A stretch of 64,000 nt of DNA from Salipiger marinus (GTDB taxonomy: Bacteria > Pseudomonadota > Alphaproteobacteria > Rhodobacterales > Rhodobacteraceae), in assembly GCF_900100085.1 (NCBI RefSeq), contig NZ_FNEJ01000007.1:62001-126000 (forward strand), in the 5' to 3' direction. Positions 8,835 through 18,960 of this stretch are shown here, in pieces. How positions within the stretch are numbered: the stretch's first letter is position 1; each line of letters starts with the position of its first letter. Under the pieces are notes generated by a model, which saw nothing but the letters and a program-made list of their open reading frames with translations, was not told the origin of the DNA and did no database searches. A program made the translations under genes and the position numbers.

Positions 8835-9827
8835 TCAGCTGTCGCCCAGCTCGCCTGCAAAGACGGTTTCGGTGATGGTCGGCAGCATCTCTTCGATGTT
8901 CTGGTCGGTCACCACCACGATCGGCACGAGGATTTCCTTTTCAGGCGTTTCGCCGTTCAGATGGGCGAACAGCGCCTTGGCGGATTCCTCGCCCATCAGA
9001 TGCGGCTGCTGCATGCCGGAGGCGACGATTTCCCCCGATTGCAGCATCGGCACAAATTCCGGAATGCCGTCAAAGGCCGCCACCAGCACCTCGCCCTGAC
9101 GCCGTGCCGCCTTGATCGCGCGCAGCGCGCCGATGGCGGGCTGGTCGGTCTGCACAAAAATCCCGCGCATGTCGGGATTGGCGGTCAGCATGTCCTGGGT
9201 AAAGCGGAAGGTCTCGTCGGCGGTGTAGGACTGCATCTGCTGCAGGCCCGCCTCCTTGGCCACCCCGGCTTCGGTCATCGCGTCCTTGAAGCCCTTGGTC
9301 CGGGCCTGTCCGTTCAGCCGCGCCTGACTGATCGCCACGATGCCGACCGAGCCGTCTTCCCAGCCGCGTTCCTTCATCGCGGCGGCCAGCGCCTCTCCGG
9401 TGCCATGCGCGCCTTCGTAATTGTCGGAGATGATGAAGGACACATAGGTGCCGCTATTGGTGCCGATATCGGCGATCACCACCGGGATCCCCGCCTTTTC
9501 CGCAAGGCTCAGCACGCTGGGGGCGGTGGAACTGTCGGTCGGCGACAGCACGATGCCTGCCACCCCGCGCGCAATGGCATCCTGCGCGTTCTGAAGCTGC
9601 TGCTGCGCGTCATTGTGCGAATCCAGCGCCTGAAAGCCGTAACCTTCGGCGGTGGCCACCTTTTCGACGCCCTTGGACAGGTAGCGCCAGAACGGCAGGT
9701 CAAGGCCGGGTGTCAGATAGACGACCTCCTTGTTCTGCGCGGCGGCGGGCATGGCCCCGCCCAGTGTCAGGCTCGCCGCGGTCAGGGCCGCTGTGGCGAC
9801 CCCCAGAATATGACGTCTCTTGAACAT
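8835..9827 (-). CDS. Periplasmic sugar-binding protein, ribose type (RbsB-like)
   Basis: A 330-residue type I periplasmic binding protein. Residues 1 to about 30 are a Sec signal (MFKRRHILGVATAALTAASL, ending AAAQ). The mature part starts KEVVYLTPGLDLPFWRYLSKGVEK. Family features include ANPDMRGIFVQTDQPAIGALRA and VLVAAFDGIPE in the hinge region. The start has a strong GGGAGGAGACACC leader. First gene of the importer operon, followed by an intercistronic hairpin. It captures the substrate in the periplasm; the ligand is unknown. Confidence 0.92.
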   Translation of the reverse strand: MFKRRHILGVATAALTAASLTLGGAMPAAAQNKEVVYLTPGLDLPFWRYLSKGVEKVATAEGYGFQALDSHNDAQQQLQNAQDAIARGVAGIVLSPTDSSTAPSVLSLAEKAGIPVVIADIGTNSGTYVSFIISDNYEGAHGTGEALAAAMKERGWEDGSVGIVAISQARLNGQARTKGFKDAMTEAGVAKEAGLQQMQSYTADETFRFTQDMLTANPDMRGIFVQTDQPAIGALRAIKAARRQGEVLVAAFDGIPEFVPMLQSGEIVASGMQQPHLMGEESAKALFAHLNGETPEKEILVPIVVVTDQNIEEMLPTITETVFAGELGDS

Positions 9828-9895
9828 GGTGTCTCCTCCCGTGGTGGCCCCTCCTCCAAAGGGCCCGTGATGGCGGCCTTGTGGGGCCTGCCTCT

Positions 9896-9919
9896 GGGTG
9901 CGCCGCCTGCGGCGCGCCC
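9896..9919 (-). terminator. GC-rich hairpin downstream of GntR gene
   Basis: Arms of 11 bp (GGGTGCGCCGC at 9896-9906 and 9909-9919, one G-T pair) right after the stop of the GntR gene at 9924. It lies between regulator and binding-protein genes on the same strand, without a T run. It could be a terminator of the regulator transcript or an element in the leader of the importer operon. Confidence 0.5.
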
Positions 9920-9923
9920 GGTG

Positions 9924-10688
9924 TCAGGATCCCGCCCCCGGCGACGCGTCGCGTTCGGAAAGCAGGGATCGTGTGGTGGTGTAGATGCGGTCCTCGTGCC
10001 GGGCAAAAGCGGCGCGGGTGCGGGCGGCGTCGCGCGCCTCCAGCGCGGCAAGGATCTCGGCATGGTCGGACAGGCTGCCCGCGATGGCACCGGGCCGCGA
10101 CACGATGCGGCGGCGATACTCCATCATATAGGTGTAAAGGTCGGTCACCACGTCGCTCAGCAGGCTGTTGCCGCTTTCGCGATAGATGGCGACGTGAAAT
10201 TCGCGGTCCGCGATCAGAAACCGCAGCGGATCCTCCAGACAGCCCTGCTGCGTGACCAGCGACCGGCGCAGATCCTCCAGCACCCGGTCCGAGATCCGCG
10301 CCGCAGCCTCCCCCACCACCTGCTGTTCGATCAGCAGCCGGGCCGCGTGCACCTCATCCACGTCATAGCGGTTGACGTCGATCTGCCGCATCATCCCCAC
10401 GGCCATGGCGCCGATGTCATCGGTCAGCACCTTGGTGCGCGCGCCCTGACTGACCGCAAGGATGCCGCGCGCGGCCAAGGTCTGGATCGCCACGCGCACG
10501 GTTTCGCGGCTGACCGACAGGGCGGCGGCAAGGTCGCGTTCGCTGGGCAGTTCATCGCCCGGCGCCAGCAGCCCCGAGCCGATCATCGCGGCGATCTTTT
10601 CCGCGATCACGTCTTTCATGGTGAGCCGCCGCATGTCGCGCCCGATCTCGCTGGCACTGTCGAGCAGCAGCTTCTGGACATTTCGCAC
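9924..10688 (-). CDS. GntR/FadR-family transcriptional regulator
   Basis: A DNA-binding repressor of about 254 residues. The N-terminal winged helix contains the GntR signature GDELPSERDLAAALSVSRETVRVAIQTLAARG. The C-terminal FCD all-helical effector domain contains DREFHVAIYRESGN and DHAEILAALEARD. The start is taken as GTG at 10688, preceded by GGGGGAG at a proper distance; a longer frame to a TTG at 10721 has poorer support. It is upstream of and co-oriented with the ribose-type importer operon and probably controls it in response to a sugar acid. FCD regulators often bind such acids, but the effector here is inferred. Confidence 0.88.
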   Translation of the reverse strand: MRNVQKLLLDSASEIGRDMRRLTMKDVIAEKIAAMIGSGLLAPGDELPSERDLAAALSVSRETVRVAIQTLAARGILAVSQGARTKVLTDDIGAMAVGMMRQIDVNRYDVDEVHAARLLIEQQVVGEAAARISDRVLEDLRRSLVTQQGCLEDPLRFLIADREFHVAIYRESGNSLLSDVVTDLYTYMMEYRRRIVSRPGAIAGSLSDHAEILAALEARDAARTRAAFARHEDRIYTTTRSLLSERDASPGAGS

Positions 10689-10722
10689 TGCCGCACTCCC
10701 CCCTGCCGCGCAGATAGACAAC

Positions 10723-10736
10723 TGGTCCGGTCACCA
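10723..10736. promoter_or_regulatory. Possible GntR operator TGGT-N6-ACCA
   Basis: TGGTCCGGTCACCA lies 35 bases upstream of the GntR start. Its outer TGGT/ACCA arms resemble FadR-class half-sites, but the N6 spacing is wider than the usual FadR spacing and no second copy was found upstream of the binding-protein gene. Weak candidate for autoregulation. Confidence 0.25.
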
Positions 10737-10821
10737 TGCCAGCTAAGGTGAGTCTGCTGCGGCTGTCAATTCCGCAGCGTTGCGGGGACACGCAGCGGTC
10801 AAGCTGCGCCGGCGCGAACGA

Positions 10822-10854
10822 CAACAGCCCCAGCCCATCGGGCCGAGGCTGTTG
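10822..10854 (-). terminator. Hairpin terminator of the polyol operon
   Basis: An 8-bp perfect outer stem (CAACAGCC at 10822-10829, GGCTGTTG at 10847-10854) with an inner GCCC/GGGC pair. It begins 21 bases beyond the xylulokinase stop and lies between that operon and the GntR gene. There is only a weak T tract on the minus strand. Likely marks the 3' end of the 10.9-18.7 kb operon. Confidence 0.6.
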
Positions 10855-10874
10855 CACAGAGATGAAAGCGGGCG

Positions 10875-12326
10875 TTACTGCGCGGCGCGGATCGCCGGAT
10901 AGGCCTGCCGGAACCTTTCATAGGCGGCGTCGAACTCCGCCCGCAGCGCGGGGTCCGGCGCGATCTCCTCGCGGATGGCGGGCTGGGTCATCACCTCTTC
11001 GATGGTGCCGTCGCCCACCGCCAGCATCGCCAGCCGCGCCGCGCCAAGGGCTGCGCCAAATTCGCCGCCGCTTGGCAGATCCAGCGTGACGTTCAGCGCC
11101 GTGGCGATCAGTTTCAGCCAGTAGCGCGATCCGGTGCCGCCGCCGATGGCCATCAGCCGGTCCAGCCGCAGCCCGGTGCCCGCCAGCGCGGCCTGACTGT
11201 CGCGCAGCCCGAAGGCGACACCTTCCAGCACCGCGCGGGTCAGATCGTCGCGCGTGGTCTCGGCCCCGAGCCCGGTGAAACTGCCGCGGATTTCCGCATC
11301 ATTATGCGGCGTGCGCTCTCCGGAGAGGTAAGGCAGGAACCGCACCCGGCCCGGCGCGCGCAGCGTGTCCCCCAGCGAGGCGGTCAGATCCTTGGGCGGC
11401 GTGCCGGTGATCCGCGCCAGCCAGTTGAGGCTGTCCGTCGCCGACAGCATGACCCCCATCTGATACCAGCGCCCCGGCACCGCGTGACAGAAAGTGTGCA
11501 GCGCCGTTTCAGGCGCGGGCCGGTAGCCGTTGCGCGCCGCCAGCAGCACGCCCGAGGTGCCAAGCGAGACAAAGCCCTGCCCCTCGTCCATGGCGCCGAT
11601 GCCGCAGGCGGCGGCGGCATTGTCCCCCGCCCCGGCGGCCACCACCACGGGGCCAGTCAGGCCCCAGCGCGCCGCAAGCTCGGGCTTCAGTTCGCCGCCG
11701 GGCTGGCAGCCCTCCAGCAGGTCGGGCATCTGGTCGCGGCGCATGCCGCCTGCGGCCAGCAGCGCCTCGGACCAGTCGCGCGCGCCGGTATCCAGCCACG
11801 AGGTGCCCGCGCTGTCGGACATGTCGGCAAAAAAGCCCCCCGTCAGGTAGAAGTTCAGATAGGCCGCAGGCAGCAGCACCTTGGCGATCTTGGCAAAATT
11901 CTCGGGCTCGTACCGCCGCAGCCAGTCAAGCTTGGGCGCGGTGAAGCCCGGAAAGACGATGTTGCCGGAAATCTGGCGGAAGCCTTCGGCGGCGTCCAGC
12001 GCCGCCGCCTCGGCATGAGAGCGGGTGTCGTTCCACAGGATGCAGGGCCGGATCACCGCGCCCTCCGCATCCAGCAGCGTGGCGCCGTGCATGTGGCCCG
12101 CCACCCCGATCCCGCGCAGGTCGGCAAAACGCGGATGCGCCGCGCGCAGATCCCCGATCGCGCCGTCCAGTGCGGTGATCCAGTCGCCCGGATCCTGTTC
12201 GGACCAGCCCGACCGGGGATGATCCGCCGTATAATGCCGTTCGGCAGCGCCAATCGGCGCGCCTTTTTCGTCCATCAGCAGGGCGCGCAGCCCCGATGTT
12301 CCCAGATCAATGCCCAGATAGACCAT
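10875..12326 (-). CDS. xylB: Xylulokinase
   Basis: FGGY-family carbohydrate kinase of 483 residues that phosphorylates D-xylulose to xylulose 5-phosphate with ATP. The start MVYLGIDLGTSGLRALLMDEKG carries the phosphate-1 loop. AGHMHGATLLD and WNDTRSHAEA match xylulokinases, catalytic aspartate lies in GAGDNAAAACGIG, and the FGGY C-terminal signature region shows GGGTGSRYWLKLIA. The start at 12326 follows GGGAGGAAAAGAC; an upstream ATG at 12347 lacks this. Last gene of the polyol operon, 23 bases after the HAD gene and before a hairpin. It implies that at least one substrate is oxidised to xylulose, for example xylitol or D-arabitol. Confidence 0.93.
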   Translation of the reverse strand: MVYLGIDLGTSGLRALLMDEKGAPIGAAERHYTADHPRSGWSEQDPGDWITALDGAIGDLRAAHPRFADLRGIGVAGHMHGATLLDAEGAVIRPCILWNDTRSHAEAAALDAAEGFRQISGNIVFPGFTAPKLDWLRRYEPENFAKIAKVLLPAAYLNFYLTGGFFADMSDSAGTSWLDTGARDWSEALLAAGGMRRDQMPDLLEGCQPGGELKPELAARWGLTGPVVVAAGAGDNAAAACGIGAMDEGQGFVSLGTSGVLLAARNGYRPAPETALHTFCHAVPGRWYQMGVMLSATDSLNWLARITGTPPKDLTASLGDTLRAPGRVRFLPYLSGERTPHNDAEIRGSFTGLGAETTRDDLTRAVLEGVAFGLRDSQAALAGTGLRLDRLMAIGGGTGSRYWLKLIATALNVTLDLPSGGEFGAALGAARLAMLAVGDGTIEEVMTQPAIREEIAPDPALRAEFDAAYERFRQAYPAIRAAQ

Positions 12327-12349
12327 GTCTTTTCCTCCCGGCGGCAAGC

Positions 12350-13048
12350 TCAGCGCGGCGCATGCCGCAGGGCGCTGAGGGCCGCATACATGTGTGACAT
12401 GTCCGCGAGCACCTCCTCCGCGCCCGCCTGTCTGAGGGTATCTGCGTGCACCTCGCGCCGTCCGTCAAGATGCGTGCCGCCGGTAAAGCCGATGGCGCGC
12501 ATTCCGGCGGCGCGGGCGGCCTTTACCCCATGCGGGGAATCCTCGATGACCACGCAGATTTCTGGCGGCACGCCAAGCTCGCGCGCGGCCAGAAGAAACA
12601 GATCCGGCGCGGGCTTGCCCTGCGCCACCTGATCGGCGCTGAAGCCGCGGTCCTCGAAATAGGGGGCAAGTCCCGACAGGCGCAGCGTCGTGGCAAGGCG
12701 CAGCAGCGATCCCCCGGTGCCGATGGCCATGGGCACCCCTTCAGTGTGCAGCTGCTGCAGCAGGTCGGGCACGCCGGGAATGCAGCTGAGCCCGGTTTCA
12801 TAGGAGGCAAACAGGCGGCGTTCGAAATTCGCCGAAAACTCCGGCGGGCAGGGCGCGCCGGACCGGCGTTCCACATAGTCATGGATGACGCTGATCGACA
12901 CGCCCAGAAACCGCGCGCCGATCTCTTCGGGGGTGGCATCCGCAATCCCCAGCGCCCGCATCTCGGCGGCGACCGCCGCCAGAGACTGCGGTTCGCTGTC
13001 CACAAGGCAGCCGTCTAGATCGAAGATGATGGCCTGCGCCTGCGTCAT
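12350..13048 (-). CDS. HAD-superfamily phosphatase (beta-phosphoglucomutase/Gph-like)
   Basis: A 232-residue HAD-IA hydrolase. Motif I is IIFDLDGCLVDSEP (nucleophile and acid/base aspartates), motif II is MAIGTGGSLLRLATTL and motif IV is CVVIEDSPHGVKAARAAGM. The cap domain of the subclass IA type lies between motif I and II. Start at 13048 chosen for the MTQAQAIIFDLDG N-terminus and an upstream AGGACAGG; a longer frame to 13117 overlaps the ATPase gene. In polyol operons this family often removes phosphate from sugar phosphates that accumulate or catalyses a phosphomutase step. Exact substrate unknown. Confidence 0.85.
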   Translation of the reverse strand: MTQAQAIIFDLDGCLVDSEPQSLAAVAAEMRALGIADATPEEIGARFLGVSISVIHDYVERRSGAPCPPEFSANFERRLFASYETGLSCIPGVPDLLQQLHTEGVPMAIGTGGSLLRLATTLRLSGLAPYFEDRGFSADQVAQGKPAPDLFLLAARELGVPPEICVVIEDSPHGVKAARAAGMRAIGFTGGTHLDGRREVHADTLRQAGAEEVLADMSHMYAALSALRHAPR

Positions 13049-13088
13049 TGCCTGTCCTTTGCCTGTCTCTGCCCTGCCGCGCGCCGTC

Positions 13089-14150
<1,062 letters not shown>

Positions 14151-14162
14151 TGTCCTGTTCCC

Positions 14163-15215
14163 CTATTGCGGCAATGCGATCTGCATCTTCACGTCGGCCG
14201 GCGGCGCGGATGCGGCGATTTCGAAGGCGCGGACGCTGTCCTCGAAATCAAAGGTTCTGGTGATGAGCGGTTTTACGTCGATGGCGCCAGAGGCCAGCAT
14301 CGCCACGCAGCGCGGAAAGGCATGGGCGTAGCGGAAGATGTTCTCGACCCGCGCCTCGCGCACCATGGCAGCGCCCGCGTCATACAGGATGGGATCGGGC
14401 TGGCCGCCGATCATCACCACGCAGCCGCCGGGGGCCAAGGGCTCGAACACGCCCGCCGCCGCCTTGGGCGAGCCTGTCGCCTCGAACACGATGTCGGCGC
14501 CCCAGCCTTCGGTCTCGGCGCGCACCTGTTCGGCAAGCCGGCCCGGCTGTGCCGGAACCGGCACGATGGCCCGGCTGAGCGAGGCGGCGATCTCCAGCTT
14601 CTTTTCGGAAAGGTCGGTCACATAGACCCGCGCGCAGCCTGCGGCCAGCGCCGCCAGCGCCGTGACCAGCCCGATGGGCCCCGCCCCCAGCACCACGGCG
14701 ATGTCGCCCGGACGGACCCGCGCCTTGGTCGCGGCATGCACCCCCACGGCCAGCGGTTCGACCATCGCGGCCTCGGCAAAGCTGACAGTGTCGGGCAGCT
14801 TGAAGGTGAAGGCGGCGGGATGCACGCAGGTCGGGCGCAGCACGCCATGCACCGGCGGCGTCGCCCAGAAGCGCACGGCGGGATCGACGTTGTAAAGACC
14901 AAGCCGGGTCGCCCGGGAATTGGGATCGGGGATGCCCGGCTCCATGCAGACGCGGTCGCCCACGGCCAGATCCTGCACCTCTGCCCCGGTTTCGATCACC
15001 GTGCCGGAGGCTTCGTGGCCAAGGATCATCGGCGCCTTCACCTCGAACTGGCCGATCTTGCCATGGGTGTAATAATGCACGTCCGATCCGCAGATGCCCA
15101 CGGTGTGCAGCTTGATCCGCACGTCGCGCGGACCCAGCACCGCCTCGGTGCGGTCGATTTCGGGGAAGTCGCGCAGCGACAGCTCGTCTTTGCGTTCGAG
15201 AACGAGAGACCTCAT
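14163..15215 (-). CDS. Zinc-dependent polyol dehydrogenase (xylitol/sorbitol/altritol type)
   Basis: A 350-residue medium-chain dehydrogenase. Catalytic zinc ligands appear in [14 protein letters not shown] and [12 protein letters not shown], and the Rossmann motif is [16 protein letters not shown]. The sequence CGSDVHYY with [14 protein letters not shown] and [13 protein letters not shown] is typical of sorbitol/xylitol dehydrogenases. The four structural-zinc cysteines of alcohol dehydrogenases are absent at [16 protein letters not shown]. It oxidises a secondary alcohol of a polyol to a ketose with NAD. With xylulokinase in the same operon, xylitol or arabitol are obvious candidates; the nearby tagatose kinase makes galactitol or D-altritol possible too. 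Confidence 0.85.
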   Translation of the reverse strand: MRSLVLERKDELSLRDFPEIDRTEAVLGPRDVRIKLHTVGICGSDVHYYTHGKIGQFEVKAPMILGHEASGTVIETGAEVQDLAVGDRVCMEPGIPDPNSRATRLGLYNVDPAVRFWATPPVHGVLRPTCVHPAAFTFKLPDTVSFAEAAMVEPLAVGVHAATKARVRPGDIAVVLGAGPIGLVTALAALAAGCARVYVTDLSEKKLEIAASLSRAIVPVPAQPGRLAEQVRAETEGWGADIVFEATGSPKAAAGVFEPLAPGGCVVMIGGQPDPILYDAGAAMVREARVENIFRYAHAFPRCVAMLASGAIDVKPLITRTFDFEDSVRAFEIAASAPPADVKMQIALPQ

Positions 15216-15218
15216 GGG

Positions 15219-15467
15219 TTAGCCTTTCGTGATGATAAGGACGGCCACCGCAAGGGCAATGGCGTTGGAAATCCAGATGGAGGGGCCAAAGGGTTCGATG
15301 AAGCGGAACCAGACCAGCGACAGGGCCACCCAGATCACCACGGAAATGAACAGCCGGTCAAACCAGTTGGTCTGGATCGGCAGGAAGCCGGTCTTCTCCT
15401 CCTCGGGGGGGGGCGGCTCGCTGTCGCGCAGATCCAGCTTTTCGTCCATGTCGGGGGGAATGGTCAT
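15219..15467 (-). CDS. Small two-helix membrane protein of a sugar ABC operon
   Basis: An 82-residue protein with a charged proline-rich N-terminus (DSEPPPPEEEKTG) and two predicted membrane helices around residues 37-55 and 62-80 (LFISVVIWVALSLVWF and WISNAIALAVAVLII). It lies between the permease gene and the polyol dehydrogenase gene with 3-4 base gaps, so it is translated with them. Small integral membrane proteins like this (DUF2160-like) recur in glycerol and polyol importer operons of alphaproteobacteria without assigned function. It may be an accessory transporter subunit; that is inference. Confidence 0.75.
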   Translation of the reverse strand: MTIPPDMDEKLDLRDSEPPPPEEEKTGFLPIQTNWFDRLFISVVIWVALSLVWFRFIEPFGPSIWISNAIALAVAVLIITKG

Positions 15468-15471
15468 GATC

Positions 15472-16308
15472 TTATCCCTTCACGGCGCCAAAGGTCAGGC
15501 CCGCCACGATATGTTTCTGCACCAGACCGAAGACGATCAGCGCGGGGATCAGGGTAAAGACCGAAATCGCCGCCATGATCCCCCATTCGGTGCCGGTGGT
15601 GGTGACATATTCCGACAGGCCGGTGGTCAGGGTGCGGGCGTTGAAATTGGTCAGGGTCGCGGCCAGCAGGTATTCGTTCCACGCAAAGACCCAAGTCAGG
15701 ATCAGCGTGACCGCAAGGCCGGGCCGGGCCAGCGGCAGCACAACTTCGGTGATCACCTTCCACGGGCTTGCGCCATCGACATAGGCGGCCTCGTCCAGCT
15801 CCTTTGGGATGCCGTCCACGGTGGGGCGCAGCGTCCAGATGGCGAAGGGCAGGTTGAAGGTGCAGTAGACAAGGATCATGCCGATCCGCGTGTCCAGCAG
15901 GCTGAAATCGCCGATGCGGTAGACCTGCGTCATCAGCAGGAACAGCGGCAGCAGGAACACCGCCGGGGGCGCCATGCGGTTGGTGATGGTCCAGAAAAAG
16001 ATGCTTTCCTTGCCGCCCATGTCGAAGCGCGACAGCGCGTAGCAGGCGAAAAAGCCCAGCACCGTGCAGAGCACCGCATTGCCGGTGGAGATCACCAGAG
16101 AATTGACCATGTAGCCGCGCAGGGTGCGGTCGTTCAGCACGTCGATGTAGTTCTGCCAGTAGAAGCTCTTGATCAGGATGTCAGGGGTCGAGAACAGGTC
16201 GACCGCCGGTTTCACCGAGATCACGAACAGCCAGTAGATCGGGAACAGCGTCAGAAAGCTGACCACGATCCAGAACAGCGAGTAGAGCCATGGGCGGTTC
16301 TTGCGCAT
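15472..16308 (-). CDS. Carbohydrate ABC transporter permease (MalG/SmoG-like)
   Basis: A 278-residue inner-membrane permease with six predicted helices. The EAA loop that docks on the ATPase is visible as [29 protein letters not shown] typical terminal stretch is [24 protein letters not shown]. It ends 4 bases upstream of the small membrane protein and starts 4 bases after the partner permease. Together the two permeases form the channel of the polyol importer. Confidence 0.92.
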   Translation of the reverse strand: MRKNRPWLYSLFWIVVSFLTLFPIYWLFVISVKPAVDLFSTPDILIKSFYWQNYIDVLNDRTLRGYMVNSLVISTGNAVLCTVLGFFACYALSRFDMGGKESIFFWTITNRMAPPAVFLLPLFLLMTQVYRIGDFSLLDTRIGMILVYCTFNLPFAIWTLRPTVDGIPKELDEAAYVDGASPWKVITEVVLPLARPGLAVTLILTWVFAWNEYLLAATLTNFNARTLTTGLSEYVTTTGTEWGIMAAISVFTLIPALIVFGLVQKHIVAGLTFGAVKG

Positions 16309-16312
16309 CGTC

Positions 16313-17188
16313 TCAGGCTTTCTTGTTGCGGGGTGCGATCAGGCCGACATACAGCAGCCAGCACGCCACGATGGTGAGGTAGAGGACGACAACCGAGATG
16401 GCCGAGCCATAGCCGTAATTCGTCCGCGGAAAGACCTCCTTGAAGATGTGCACGCCGACATAGCGGGTCGCGGATCCGGGGCCGCCGCCGGTCAGCATCA
16501 GCACCTCGTCGACGGTGCGCAGCGCGTCCATCAGCCGGATGAAGACGGTGGCGAGGATGGCCGGGCGGATCATCGGCAGCGTGATGTGCCAGAAGATCTG
16601 CCGCTTGTTGGCGCCGTCGATCTGCGCCTGTTCGAACGGGTCGGGCGGCAGCGACACCAGTGCCGCGATCAGCGTCAGCGTCACCAGCGGCGTCCAGTGC
16701 CAGATGTCCATGATGACGGTGGTCACGAAGGCGGCGATGGCGCTTTGCCCGATGTTGAGATCATAGCCGAACCAGTTGTCGAGCAGGTTGGGCAGGATCC
16801 CGATGGAGGGCGTGGTCATCAGCTTCCAGATCGAGCCCACGATGATCGGCGCCATGATGAGCGGCAGCGTGTGGATGGTGCGGAAGATCGCCTTGCCGGG
16901 GAAGTCCTTCATGAAGGCCTGCGCCAGCATGTAGCCGAGGATCAGCTCGGAGATCACCGCGAAAAAGACGAAGGCTGCCGTCACCCCGAGCGAGGCCAGA
17001 AACTGCGCGTCGAAGACCACGCGGCGGTAATTCTCGGCCCAGTTGAACACCATGTCGGGATTGACCGCGAACGGGTTCCACTGGTGGAACGAGACATAGA
17101 GCACGTAGATGAAGGGGAGCACGCCGAAGAAGAACAGCACCAGCAGCGTCGGTGCAAGCAGCAGCCATCCCAGTTTGGTGGAATGCAT
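16313..17188 (-). CDS. Carbohydrate ABC transporter permease (MalF/SmoF-like)
   Basis: A 291-residue permease beginning [20 protein letters not shown], with six helices. The EAA loop is [28 protein letters not shown]. The start at 17188 is preceded by AAGGACC; an upstream in-frame ATG at 17290 would translate hairpin-forming intergenic sequence and is rejected. It partners the MalG-like permease immediately downstream. The 121-base gap to the binding-protein gene contains a strong hairpin. Confidence 0.92.
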   Translation of the reverse strand: MHSTKLGWLLLAPTLLVLFFFGVLPFIYVLYVSFHQWNPFAVNPDMVFNWAENYRRVVFDAQFLASLGVTAAFVFFAVISELILGYMLAQAFMKDFPGKAIFRTIHTLPLIMAPIIVGSIWKLMTTPSIGILPNLLDNWFGYDLNIGQSAIAAFVTTVIMDIWHWTPLVTLTLIAALVSLPPDPFEQAQIDGANKRQIFWHITLPMIRPAILATVFIRLMDALRTVDEVLMLTGGGPGSATRYVGVHIFKEVFPRTNYGYGSAISVVVLYLTIVACWLLYVGLIAPRNKKA

Positions 17189-17258
17189 CGGATGGTCCTT
17201 GTGTGGCAAAGGGGTGCGGCGGTCCTGTGTCCCGGCGCCCGGATGCGGCGGGGAAACG

Positions 17259-17280
17259 CGGGCCGCCCGAAGGCGGCCCG
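17259..17280 (-). promoter_or_regulatory. Intercistronic hairpin after binding-protein gene
   Basis: Perfect 9-bp stem CGGGCCGCC (17259-17267) with a CGAA loop and its complement at 17272-17280. It lies 30 bases after the binding-protein stop and well before the permease start. No T run follows. Equivalent in position to the hairpins at 8798 and 42307, so probably a stabiliser or attenuator raising binding-protein yield. Confidence 0.7.
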
Positions 17281-17309
17281 GCTGCGGCATGCCCCTGCGG
17301 GCGTGACGT

Positions 17310-18746
17310 TTACTGACGATATCCGAGGTCGGTCAGTTCCTGCTCGGCCTTTTCGGCCATCTGGTCGAGCCCGGCATCGGGTTCGATGCTGCCGGTCAGG
17401 ATCTCGTAGAAGATCGGGGCGACCGCCTCGCGCAGCTGCGCATGGAAGGGATAGGCGGGCGCACCGGCGAACAGACGGCCCTGATCCTTGAGCATGTCGT
17501 AATAGCCGCCCAGTTCGGTGTTCATGTCCTGAACGCCGGCATCGTCATAGGTGGCGGTATGGGTGATGCGCGGGGCCGCGACCGCCCAGCCGGGCTGCAC
17601 CGATTCCTGCCCGATATACTGCAGGAACAGCAGGGCGGCATCGCGGTTCTTGGACGTGACCGGCAGGCCGAAGGCGCCGCCGTCGTAATAGCCGATATAG
17701 CCTTCGCCGGACTCGGCGGCCTCCATCACGCCATCCTGCAGCGGCGGCAGTGCCACACCGACATTGCCCACCACGCGCGACTTGGTGTCATCCGAGGCGA
17801 TCCACGCGGCGTTTTCGCCATAGACCAGCCCCTGAGCGGCGCGCCCGGCGGCGAAGGTGGTCGCCACCTCGGTCCATGTCGACTGCACCGATTCCGGCGG
17901 CGCGATGTCGCGCATGTGCAGCCACCATTTCAGCGCGGCCTTCGCCGCGTCGGAATTCATCGCCCCGCCGTTTTCCACGGTGGCGGCATAGTTGTTGTCG
18001 GGATCGATCCCCCAGCCATAGACGCCGAAGGTCGGGGCGACGGATTCCACATATTCATACCACGAAGCCGGATGGCCGGTATGGGCCTGCGCCGTCGTGC
18101 CCCACAGATCCATGTCGTGATCCTCGCCCCACTGGGTGAAGAACTCGGCAATCGCCTGATAGTCCTCATGGGTGGTGGCGGGGGCAAGATCCTTGCCGGT
18201 CTTTTCCTTGTAGGCCGCCTGAACCTCGGGATCGCTGAACAGATCCGTGCGGTAGAGGTAGATCTTGATGAAGGCTTCCATCGGGATCCCGTAAAGATCC
18301 CCGTCATCGCCGCGGAAATAATCGGCGAAGGTGGTGAAATCGGCCTCGTCGAAAGACGGCGCCTTCAGGTCCGGGTTTTCCTCCAGCGCCTGTGTCACGT
18401 TCACCAGAAAATCGCGGGCCAGATAGGCGTAAACGATGTCCTGCTCGATATAGACCATGTCATAGATGCCGGTCCCGGCCTCCATGTCCTTGATGGCCTT
18501 GTCATACATCTGGTCCCACGAGGTGGTTTCGATCTCGACCCGGATGCCGGTCTTTTCCTCGAATTCGGGGGCCAGCACGTCGCTGATGTAATTGGATGGC
18601 GGCGTGGCCTCGGTCACCCCGCGCAGGGTCACCCCTTGGAACTGTTCTCCGGCCTTGGCCCAGAATTCATCATCCTGCGCAAAGGCGCTTCCGGCCGCAA
18701 CGGATAGGGCAAGCGCCGACACGCCCAGCCTGACTGCAAAGCTCAT
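17310..18746 (-). CDS. Extracellular carbohydrate-binding protein (SmoE-like, type 1 family)
   Basis: A 478-residue periplasmic binding protein. The Sec signal [20 protein letters not shown] ends at AFA before [15 protein letters not shown]. The domain includes [31 protein letters not shown], typical of the sorbitol/mannitol-binding family. The start at 18746 has GGGAGGATAACC upstream; the longer frame from 18854 would include the operator region and is rejected. First gene of the polyol operon, divergent from the SorC regulator. Binds polyols in the periplasm; exact ligand unknown. Confidence 0.92.
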   Translation of the reverse strand: MSFAVRLGVSALALSVAAGSAFAQDDEFWAKAGEQFQGVTLRGVTEATPPSNYISDVLAPEFEEKTGIRVEIETTSWDQMYDKAIKDMEAGTGIYDMVYIEQDIVYAYLARDFLVNVTQALEENPDLKAPSFDEADFTTFADYFRGDDGDLYGIPMEAFIKIYLYRTDLFSDPEVQAAYKEKTGKDLAPATTHEDYQAIAEFFTQWGEDHDMDLWGTTAQAHTGHPASWYEYVESVAPTFGVYGWGIDPDNNYAATVENGGAMNSDAAKAALKWWLHMRDIAPPESVQSTWTEVATTFAAGRAAQGLVYGENAAWIASDDTKSRVVGNVGVALPPLQDGVMEAAESGEGYIGYYDGGAFGLPVTSKNRDAALLFLQYIGQESVQPGWAVAAPRITHTATYDDAGVQDMNTELGGYYDMLKDQGRLFAGAPAYPFHAQLREAVAPIFYEILTGSIEPDAGLDQMAEKAEQELTDLGYRQ

Positions 18747-18832
18747 GGTTATCCTCCCTAAGAAATTCGGTTTGGCGCCGCCCTCCGCAGCAGCTGCGGC
18801 TCCTCTCCGCGATGCCTCTCCCGACGTCACCA

Positions 18833-18898
18833 ATACAAATGTATGGGCTCCCATTCAAGTGAAATATTCATATGTAAATCATACGAGACAGATGTATT
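18833..18898. promoter_or_regulatory. Divergent promoter region with SorC-type operator repeats
   Basis: An AT-rich patch in the 214-base gap between the polyol operon and the SorC regulator. It holds three direct copies of CANATGTAW: CAAATGTATG (18836), CATATGTAAA (18869) and CAGATGTATT (18889). The last two are exactly 20 bp apart. A reverse copy overlaps the first to form the inverted repeat ATACAAATGTAT (18833-18844). The same motif recurs 20 bp apart at 20021 and 20041. Likely binding sites of the adjacent SorC regulator. Confidence 0.6.
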
Positions 18899-18960
18899 GT
18901 CTGGTGATGCCGTCAGGGATGCTGCTAGTCTGGACGCCGCTCGAATGATGGGAAGTCGGA

